From NCBI GenBank assembly GCA_023127905.1, contig JAGMEZ010000578.1:1-8959 (forward strand): 8,959 nt of DNA, in the 5' to 3' direction. The notes under the pieces were generated by a model that worked only from the letters and a program-made list of their open reading frames with translations, had not been told where the DNA came from and ran no database searches. The translations under genes were made by a program, and so were the position numbers. How positions within the stretch are numbered: the first letter of the stretch is position 1; each line of letters opens with the position of its first letter. Positions 1 through 4,481 of this stretch are shown here, piece by piece. The DNA comes from Caldifarciminota bacterium (lineage in GTDB: Bacteria > Hydrothermota > E44-bin80).

Positions 1-65
1 TGTTCAACAATTTCTTCTATAACTGGCTTAATTTTTTCAATGGTGTCTACCTTACTTTTAGACAT
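1..65 (-). CDS. N-terminus of an unidentified protein, possibly ribosome maturation factor RimP (partial)
   Basis: Only the first 21 codons are in the window; the gene runs off the left edge. The peptide begins MSKSKVDTIEKIKPVIEEIV. An ATG at 63-65 is preceded by a textbook ribosome binding site (AGGAGGA, 71-77) at a 5-base spacing, and by a promoter about 110 bases upstream, so the start is well supported. The pattern of a short lysine-rich lead followed by a helix ending in PVIEEIVE resembles the start of RimP, the 30S-subunit maturation factor, whose usual opening is a helix of the type 'PVVEELG' before the 'ELVDVE' strand. That strand would lie outside the window, so the identification is a guess. 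It has its own promoter and is therefore probably not part of the pil operon that ends at 250. Confidence 0.6.
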   Translation of the reverse strand, partial: MSKSKVDTIEKIKPVIEEIVE

Positions 66-70
66 TGTTA

Positions 71-77
71 TCCTCCT
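71..77 (-). promoter_or_regulatory. Strong ribosome binding site of the gene starting at 65
   Basis: AGGAGGA on the minus strand, 5 bases before the ATG. It shows that this genome uses classical Shine-Dalgarno initiation, which makes its absence before the secretin, pilO and pilin starts meaningful. Confidence 0.85.
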
Positions 78-173
78 ATTATATTTTTCTAATTGCATCA
101 AACTCTTTGAACGTATAAACTCCTTTACCTATCAAACTCAAACTTCATTTAAGGTTTCATACTTATATATAAT

Positions 174-202
174 TATATATAGTAAGAATATTCAAAAGTC
201 AA
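174..202 (-). promoter_or_regulatory. Sigma-70-type promoter for the gene starting at 65
   Basis: Minus-strand -35 TTGACT (197-202), 17-base spacer, -10 TATATA (174-179); an alternative -10 TATAAT at 172-177 would give a 19-base spacer. The transcript would have a leader of roughly 100 bases. This leader holds an AAAGGAG (120-126) that is not followed by a start codon at usable distance. The stretch 66-249 has no supported gene and no hairpin terminator for the pil genes ending at 250. Confidence 0.6.
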
Positions 203-249
203 GTCTTTTGGAACAAGGAGATAATTCATATTTGTAATTCTTTACTTCA

Positions 250-696
250 CTATTCTTTCCATACTTCCAGTTTATAGCTTTCCTTCTTATATTTTACTTT
301 TACCCTATCTTTTTTAACCGAAATAACCTTTAAATCATTGAATGATTCACCTTTTTTCAGAATCGAGACATTACCATATTTATCTTCTATCACAGCTACT
401 GGTTCACCTGGACCAAGTACAACACCTTTTAAAGTTAAAATTTCTTCTTTCTTTACTGAATCGAGCTTTGCTGTATCACCCTGAAAATTGAAAGGTAGAA
501 ATGGATCTTTAAATGATGGTTTATAGCGAAAACTATTTCTTTTTGATAGAAGAGATTCCGATTTCATTTCCTCGGTATGTATATTTCTCTTTGTTTTTTT
601 TCTTTTTAATCTGAGGAATAAGGATAGGTCAACAGCAAGAATAATGACAATTATAGAAACGAAAACAATCATTGAATAGAAAAGCCTTTTAGTCAT
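250..696 (-). CDS. pilP: PilP/GspC-like inner-membrane protein of the pilus or secretion alignment complex
   Basis: 148 residues. One N-terminal membrane helix (about residues 5-30) is followed by a basic, disordered linker (31-65) and a small periplasmic beta domain (about 85-146). The linker contains a DPF motif (64-66) and the domain opens LKGVVLGPGEPVAVIED (89-105), with KKGESF at 114-119. This layout is that of the PilP and GspC homology-region fold, which binds the N0 domain of the outer-membrane secretin and ties it to PilN/PilO. PilP proteins are commonly lipoproteins, but this one has no lipobox cysteine and is anchored by a helix like GspC. The start lies 13 bases after the pilO stop, with only a weak GAG upstream, so translation is probably coupled to pilO. 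Family assignment is firm; whether it should be named pilP or gspC is open. Confidence 0.85.
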   Translation of the reverse strand: MTKRLFYSMIVFVSIIVIILAVDLSLFLRLKRKKTKRNIHTEEMKSESLLSKRNSFRYKPSFKDPFLPFNFQGDTAKLDSVKKEEILTLKGVVLGPGEPVAVIEDKYGNVSILKKGESFNDLKVISVKKDRVKVKYKKESYKLEVWKE

Positions 697-709
697 ATTT
701 TATCTCGAA

Positions 710-1255
710 CTATTCTTCAATTGGTATATAGACTGAGATTTCAAGTTTTGAGGATATGACATTGCTCGTTTTATCCGTGTTCTCTAACTCAATGTTATCG
801 ACAAAAAATAGTCCTTTCAATATTCTAATCTCGGAAAGGAAACGTCCCATTTCGTGGAAACCAGATTTTGTTTTTACCTGAAGTTTAAGATATTGAAAAC
901 CATTCTTTTCTCTGATGTCAAGGGGTTCTATAGATATAAACTCTACTCCACTTCTGTTTGATGCCTTAAGGAGTGAGTTTAGTATCGAAGACGTCATCTT
1001 TTCCTTATAAATCCCAGTAAATTTTTCCAGCTCCTCTTGAAAAACTATGTTCTCTTCTTCTATCCTTTTTATTTCATCAATTTCTGTTGTGTGTTTTCTG
1101 AAGGTTAGTTCGCTCATCAGTAATTTTCTTCTCTTTTTTATTGTATTATTGATAAGAGGGTTGTATATAAGCAAGACAACTAAAATAAAGAGAATTATCA
1201 ATCCTAATGAATAGAGAATGCTGATTTTCTGTGAGCGAGTGATCCTGATTGGCAT
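710..1255 (-). CDS. pilO: PilO/GspM-like inner-membrane alignment protein
   Basis: 181 residues. A short cytoplasmic basic tail and one membrane helix (about 13-33) are followed by a charged coiled-coil segment (about 35-80, rich in E, K, I and L) and a ferredoxin-like periplasmic domain (about 85-180). The segment KLQVKTKSGFHEMGRFLSEI (124-143) is the typical beta strand followed by helix of the PilO family. PilO pairs with PilN through the coiled coil and links it to PilP and the secretin. The gene is followed by pilP after 13 bases, forming a two-gene unit. The ATG at 1253-1255 is chosen because it lies 6 bases after a consensus -10 element; no ribosome binding site is visible, which suggests a leaderless mRNA. 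In most genomes pilO directly follows pilN; here 1.2 kb with an opposite-strand pilin gene intervenes. Confidence 0.85.
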   Translation of the reverse strand: MPIRITRSQKISILYSLGLIILFILVVLLIYNPLINNTIKKRRKLLMSELTFRKHTTEIDEIKRIEEENIVFQEELEKFTGIYKEKMTSSILNSLLKASNRSGVEFISIEPLDIREKNGFQYLKLQVKTKSGFHEMGRFLSEIRILKGLFFVDNIELENTDKTSNVISSKLEISVYIPIEE

Positions 1256-1261
1256 GAATAC

Positions 1262-1290
1262 ATTTTATCATAATAATGTATCTTTGTCAA
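1262..1290 (-). promoter_or_regulatory. Extended -10 promoter of pilO-pilP, predicted leaderless
   Basis: Minus-strand -35 TTGACA (1285-1290), 17-base spacer ending in TGA, -10 TAAAAT (1262-1267), then 6 bases to the ATG (1253-1255). Transcription starting about 7 bases past the -10 would begin at or next to the A of the start codon. A 7-base inverted repeat (arms 1258-1264 and 1275-1281, 10-base gap) overlaps the -10 and could be an operator, but it is AT-rich and may be chance. Confidence 0.8.
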
Positions 1291-1376
1291 TTTCTCTTTT
1301 TAAAATTTCTAAAGCCCGAAATTTCTGATTACACAGATTGTAAATGCAGATTACAGAGATGAAGAAATATTTAGTT

Positions 1377-1389
1377 TTAACAGGGATTG
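1377..1389 (+). repeat. Direct repeat, left copy (flanks the pilin gene)
   Basis: TTAACAGGGATTG, identical at 2424-2436. The similarity extends loosely to the right of both copies (A-rich, ending in AGAGAT). The two copies bracket the pilin gene and the repeat mosaic. Confidence 0.6.
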
Positions 1390-1470
1390 AAATAGATTTA
1401 AAGAGATTATACCCTACACAACCCCATTTATTGTTTACAGGGAATTGAAGAGAACGGTCAATTATCCTAT

Positions 1471-1557
1471 GAGATTGCCCCGTAAAGAGAATTCTTCTCA
1501 GACGGGGTAAACTTTGCATAAGCAGAGCAGGGAAGAGGAACTCGCAATGACAATCTC
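1471..1557. repeat. 87-base palindromic intergenic element (REP/MITE-like)
   Basis: The ends are a 7-base inverted repeat, GAGATTG (1471-1477) and CAATCTC (1551-1557). Inside the left half is a perfect nested hairpin: CCCCGT (1478-1483) pairs with ACGGGG (1502-1507), and GAGAA (1487-1491) pairs with TTCTC (1495-1499). The right end, CTCGCAATGACAATCTC, is like a class of short dispersed repeats seen between genes in many bacterial genomes. The segment 1511-1545 has a second copy at 6438-6476. Confidence 0.65.
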
Positions 1558-1594
1558 CTTCCCCACCTCTTTCCTCTCCCTTCTTTCATCGCTT

Positions 1595-1617
1595 TTCTCC
1601 CCCTTGATGGGGGAGAA
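1595..1617. repeat. Perfect 9-base-pair hairpin repeat
   Basis: TTCTCCCCC (1595-1603), a TTGAT loop, and GGGGGAGAA (1609-1617). No T-run follows on either strand, so it is not a terminator. It shares its core with the hairpin at 1752-1776, indicating one repeat family. Confidence 0.7.
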
Positions 1618-1652
1618 TAAAAGAGGGGGTGAAAAATACTTCACCCTCTCTC

Positions 1653-1699
1653 CTTCGATTTCACTCAGGGCAGGCCCTTCGTTCCACTCAGGACAAGTT
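1653..1699 (+). repeat. Two tandem degenerate direct repeats
   Basis: Unit one at 1653-1675 and unit two at 1678-1699 share CTTCG near the left end and CACTCAGG-CA/G in the middle. They look like units of a dispersed intergenic repeat rather than coding DNA. Confidence 0.5.
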
Positions 1700-1751
1700 T
1701 AATCCTCTCCCGTCATATGTAGGTAAGGAACAAATACTCATCCTCATCTTA

Positions 1752-1776
1752 TTCTTCTCCCTTCGAGGGAGAAGAA
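1752..1776. repeat. Perfect 10-base-pair hairpin repeat
   Basis: TTCTTCTCCC (1752-1761), a TTCGA loop, GGGAGAAGAA (1767-1776). It lacks a following T-run and is related in sequence to the hairpin at 1595-1617. Confidence 0.7.
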
Positions 1777-1817
1777 AATTTAGGAAGATAATCTTTCATT
1801 ATAGGAGAGGAAAACTC

Positions 1818-1845
1818 TTGAATTTTTTCTTGAGGGGTGTATAAT
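1818..1845 (+). promoter_or_regulatory. Promoter of the pilin-like gene, predicted leaderless
   Basis: -35 TTGAAT (1818-1823), 16-base spacer, perfect -10 TATAAT (1840-1845), then 6 bases to the ATG at 1852-1854. The same -10 and 6-base gap recur before GTG at 1918-1920 (TATAAT at 1906-1911), but that second copy has no -35-like sequence upstream. Confidence 0.7.
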
Positions 1846-1926
1846 AAATTTATGAGAGAGGAAATCCATTATAATGTTGGGGACGAGCCCCAACGCTACA
1901 AGGTGTATAATAAAAATGTGAGAAAG
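1834..1926 (+). repeat. Direct duplication of the -10/start segment around a GC-rich palindrome
   Basis: GGTGTATAATAAA is present at 1836-1848 and again at 1902-1914, exactly 66 bases apart, and the similarity continues (ATGAGAGAGG against GTGAGAAAGG). Between the copies is a perfect hairpin, GTTGGGGACGAGCCCCAAC (1876-1894), stem 7, loop 5. The 66-base offset is 22 codons, so the pilin frame stays open. It looks like insertion of a mobile palindromic element with duplication of the target. Confidence 0.7.
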
Positions 1927-2421
1927 GGATACAGTTTGATAGAATTACTTGTTACCTTTACGATATTTTCGCTTGTTATATCCATTGTTTTATTCTTCTA
2001 TATTCAATCACAAAAACATATTATAAAGGAACAGGAAAGGGGTTATTTAGAGGACATGGCAGTGGTGAACCTCAATAAGATAAGAGAGAAAATACTCAGA
2101 GCTGATAAAATTTTGGAAGTATCGGAGAAGAAAATTAAATTCCGAACGAAAATTGGAAAGCTCGATTCAATTTTTGAATTAAATAATGGTGTCGTGATAA
2201 GTGGAAAAAGGTTATGCTCAGTTGGGGATGATTTTATATTCCTTTTCTGGGAAGAGCCAGCTTCGACTGATGCGTCTTTTAAGGAGATACTGGACAAGGA
2301 TATGAATGGATTGCTTCATGGTGATGAGATTCTGAATCTGGAAATTCTCTATATCAAATATTCAATAAAAAGGAACAAAAACCAGGTACAATTTTCGACA
2401 TCAATTTATCTGAGAAAATAA
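1852..2421 (+). CDS. Type IV pilin/pseudopilin-like protein (minor pilin type)
   Basis: 189 residues from ATG 1852. The prepilin peptidase motif is KG|YSLIELLVTFTIFS: cleavage after Gly26, then a Tyr/Ser/Leu/Ile stretch with Glu at mature position 5 and a hydrophobic helix of about 20 residues. The rest is a charged helix and a beta-rich globular part with a single cysteine; the closing strands (LEILYIKYSI, FSTSIYLRK) resemble PilW/GspJ-type minor pilins. ATG 1852 is preferred because it lies 6 bases after the only -10 with a -35; GTG 1918 would give the short leader MRKG and was probably the ancestral start. The leader of 26 residues is unusual and its middle is encoded by the inserted palindrome. 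It is the only plus-strand gene and is convergent with pilMN (46-base gap). Function as a pilus or pseudopilus subunit is inferred from the motif. Confidence 0.85.
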   Translation: MREEIHYNVGDEPQRYKVYNKNVRKGYSLIELLVTFTIFSLVISIVLFFYIQSQKHIIKEQERGYLEDMAVVNLNKIREKILRADKILEVSEKKIKFRTKIGKLDSIFELNNGVVISGKRLCSVGDDFIFLFWEEPASTDASFKEILDKDMNGLLHGDEILNLEILYIKYSIKRNKNQVQFSTSIYLRK

Positions 2422-2423
2422 AA

Positions 2424-2436
2424 TTAACAGGGATTG
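2424..2436 (+). repeat. Direct repeat, right copy (flanks the pilin gene)
   Basis: TTAACAGGGATTG, identical to 1377-1389. It begins 3 bases after the pilin stop codon, in the short gap between the convergent pilin and pilMN genes; no hairpin terminator is visible in this gap. Confidence 0.6.
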
Positions 2437-2467
2437 TAAGAGAATATGAGAGATAAAATTACAATAA

Positions 2468-3901
2468 CTATCTCAGTGAAAGCTTTACTTTAAAAGAGAT
2501 ATGTTCTTTTTTTTCAATTTTATCAATCTGAATAGACTTGAAAAGTGGAGAATCCTCAAGTTTTGATACGAAACGGTCAATCTTTGATTGTTTTGTTGTC
2601 TCACCCTCAAGGTAAAGTATCTTCTCCTTTATTATAGTTTCACCATCACCCTTCTTTAATATATTGTTACTTTTTACTGATATAAGCCAGACTTCCTCAG
2701 GTGTCAATTTTGAAATCTCAAAAAGCACTTTATCCCAAACTACTTCATTCTTAATTAATGGCGAAATATCGGAGAGTTTTTTCACCAATGTTTTGTTCTT
2801 GCTACTTAATTCGTAAACCTCATTCAATTTTGGCTTTATCCCTTCCACCTTTTTTGATACAATATAAACCCTTATTGAGTAAAAAAGGTTTGTAGATAAA
2901 ATTATAATAGAGCCAAATGATAAGATAAAAAAGAACAGAACTGTTGTTCTTTTTAGGGTTCTTTTGAGAAGGTTAAATTTTAAATTTTCTTTTTCCTGAT
3001 CAGGAATGAGATCTATTTCAAAAAGCGCCGGGTATACTCTCTTTAAGCCAAGACCTATGATATGTGCATAGGATGAAACATTCTCGAATTTATTGTGAAA
3101 TCTCAGCAATGAATTCGTTCCGAAATCAGAAGTTTTAACAGGGAAATCAAATTTTTTCTCAAGGAATTTTTTTACTTCATTATCGTTTTTCCCTGTCACA
3201 ATGATTTTGTGTATTCTTTTTCTTCTACCACGACCAGAATGATAAAAATCAAAAACAGAACTCAATCTTTGGAAGAATTCTGCTTTAGAGTTTGAAAAAT
3301 CTTCCCAACCATTGTCGATCTTAGAGACAAAATAAGGAAATCCATTCTCTACTATTACAATATCTGTACTATTATTGTTGATGTTAACGACAGAAGTAGA
3401 AACTTTTTTTTCATATTTCTCAATAAAAGGAAGAAAGAGGGAAGTATTTCCTGCATCAACAATTAAGGGAATAAGGTTTAAACCCCTGATGTATTCAAGG
3501 AAAGTTATTACTGCATTCTCTTTTGCAACTGCAACAAGGACATCAACAGTCTCTTTCGCCTTGTCATACTTTGTACTTAAGATCTGGAATTTTATCAAGA
3601 CGTTTTCATCTTTTACAGACGTGGGTATGTGTTCCTGTATGTTTTTTAATATTTCCTTGTCGAAATCAACTTGTCCTATCGATGAAAGTGTAATTGATCT
3701 TGCTATGACATGTACACCTCCGAGACTTCCAATCACTGCAAGGTTTTTTAGTCTTTTTTTATTCAGATATTCTTTTAATTTTTCCTGGGATTCGAAAGTC
3801 TGCAGGTCAAGGACATGCAAAATGTTATTCTTTATACAAAATTTCCCAAGTTTTATACTGTCGGGGAGTACAACGATTGAGAGAAATTGTCTATTGAGCA
3901 T
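2468..3901 (-). CDS. PilM-PilN fusion protein (GspL-like), actin-like domain plus membrane-anchored PilN domain
   Basis: 477 residues. Residues 1-290 match the layout of PilM, the cytoplasmic actin-like protein of type IV pili (strand-turn units near 8-20, 145-155, 170-200 and 231-240). EIDLIP at 295-300 corresponds to the PilN 'NLLP' peptide that PilM binds; a membrane helix (about 320-343), coiled coil (350-378) and ferredoxin-like domain ending in FVSKLEDSPLFKSIQI (444-459) are PilN. PilM and PilN are normally separate genes; one chain of this order equals the architecture of type II secretion GspL. The nucleotide-site signatures of PilM (DxG near the N-terminus, DIGxxxT, GG near the adenosine loop) are here VLPDS, NINNNST and TGKND, so ATP binding is doubtful. 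The ATG overlaps the previous gene by 11 bases with no ribosome binding site, implying translational coupling. Confidence 0.85.
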   Translation of the reverse strand: MLNRQFLSIVVLPDSIKLGKFCIKNNILHVLDLQTFESQEKLKEYLNKKRLKNLAVIGSLGGVHVIARSITLSSIGQVDFDKEILKNIQEHIPTSVKDENVLIKFQILSTKYDKAKETVDVLVAVAKENAVITFLEYIRGLNLIPLIVDAGNTSLFLPFIEKYEKKVSTSVVNINNNSTDIVIVENGFPYFVSKIDNGWEDFSNSKAEFFQRLSSVFDFYHSGRGRRKRIHKIIVTGKNDNEVKKFLEKKFDFPVKTSDFGTNSLLRFHNKFENVSSYAHIIGLGLKRVYPALFEIDLIPDQEKENLKFNLLKRTLKRTTVLFFFILSFGSIIILSTNLFYSIRVYIVSKKVEGIKPKLNEVYELSSKNKTLVKKLSDISPLIKNEVVWDKVLFEISKLTPEEVWLISVKSNNILKKGDGETIIKEKILYLEGETTKQSKIDRFVSKLEDSPLFKSIQIDKIEKKEHISFKVKLSLR

Positions 3902-4481
3902 TGGTAGTATCAGATGTAACTGGATTAAGTATACTCTGCAGATTTGCTTTTTTATGTACTATCAATTTTCCAGCTTCAGCTGAAATAGATTCGACGAGTT
4001 TATGGTGATTTTTTACATCTTTACGGAGCTTTAACATTGCAATTGTTGAACCATCCTCTGAGAATATGATAGATATCAATACTTCAAGCACATTATTTCT
4101 TTTTTCCATAATATCTGTCGAATAATCAATTATTGTCCCTTTTACAAGGAAATCTGCATCGATTGAATCAGCAAGTAATAGTAATTCCTCTTTAGAAAAT
4201 GTGTCACTGAATTTCAAATCTGCTTTTTCAAGCATGGACTTGATATAATTACGCTCGACAACATTAAAACATCCTTCTGAATGAGCAAAGATATTATATG
4301 TTAATCTTTCAGCAAGTTCTCGACCAAGTCTTGGATTGCTTGTTGTACTGTGGTTGTAGAAATCAAGAACAGCAATCTTTATTGGTTTTTCTTCGTTTGT
4401 TTTTTTATCCATCAGGATGAGAGCCTTAGGAGAACATCCCGAAATGTAAAAAAGAAGAGATAGGAAAAATATTTTATTCAA
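3891..4481 (-). CDS. Short CsgG-family outer-membrane lipoprotein
   Basis: 196 residues from TTG 4479-4481: signal peptide with lipobox YISGC (lipidated Cys16), then a CsgG/TolB-N-like domain: IKIAVLDFYNHST (35-47), LGRELAERLTYNI (52-64), FNVVERNYIKSMLE (72-85), DADFLVKGTIIDY (108-120). CsgG is the curli export pore; this protein is much shorter and, where CsgG has a pore-forming hairpin after the GxIxxY strand, has only a short turn (122-130), so it probably keeps the fold but not the pore. It lies between secretin and pilMN, overlapping both, and may assist secretin assembly or anchoring. In-frame GTG codons occur at 4502, 4499, 4496 and 4490; TTG is preferred because GAAGGTG (4488-4494) lies 6 bases before it and the signal peptide then has a normal MNK start. 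Start is uncertain. Confidence 0.8.
   Translation of the reverse strand: MNKIFFLSLLFYISGCSPKALILMDKKTNEEKPIKIAVLDFYNHSTTSNPRLGRELAERLTYNIFAHSEGCFNVVERNYIKSMLEKADLKFSDTFSKEELLLLADSIDADFLVKGTIIDYSTDIMEKRNNVLEVLISIIFSEDGSTIAMLKLRKDVKNHHKLVESISAEAGKLIVHKKANLQSILNPVTSDTTNAQ

Larger units (their letters stand above)
1291..1817. other. Gene-free mosaic of short intergenic repeats
   Basis: About 530 bases between the pilO promoter and the pilin promoter with no supported gene. From left to right: a gattaca-type direct repeat (GATTACACAGATT at 1328-1340 and GATTACAGAGAT at 1349-1360), the 13-base sequence also found after the pilin gene (1377-1389), a palindromic element (1471-1557), a GGGGGAGAA-type hairpin (1595-1617), a GGGTGAA/TTCACCC inverted repeat (about 1624-1650), a degenerate tandem pair ending in CACTCAGG (1653-1699) and a TTCTTCTCCC/GGGAGAAGAA hairpin (1752-1776). 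Short open frames here read through the repeats and encode low-complexity peptides, so they are not annotated. Confidence 0.75.

Noticed and set aside
1268..1519. 83-codon minus-strand frame upstream of pilO
   Set aside because: It covers the palindromic element and the pilO promoter, and its peptide has no recognisable pattern.
1595..1776. GC-rich hairpins as possible terminators
   Set aside because: Neither is followed by a T-run on either strand, and both belong to a repeat family in a gene-free stretch.
1320..1817. Repeat cluster as a CRISPR array
   Set aside because: The repeats differ in sequence and length, spacing is irregular and no cas gene is present.
1514..1844. Two overlapping small plus-strand frames upstream of the pilin gene
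   Set aside because: They run through hairpins and tandem repeats, have no ribosome binding site, and give low-complexity peptides.
2422..2467. Bidirectional terminator between the convergent pilin and pilMN genes
   Set aside because: Only a 6-base TTGTAA/TTACAA pairing can be found, with no GC-rich stem, so a terminator cannot be supported.
3375..3983. 202-codon open frame on the plus strand
   Set aside because: It lies antisense to the well-supported PilM-N fusion and lipoprotein genes; the peptide is rich in Phe, Ser and Thr, typical of the reverse of AT-rich Lys/Glu-rich genes, and has no domain.
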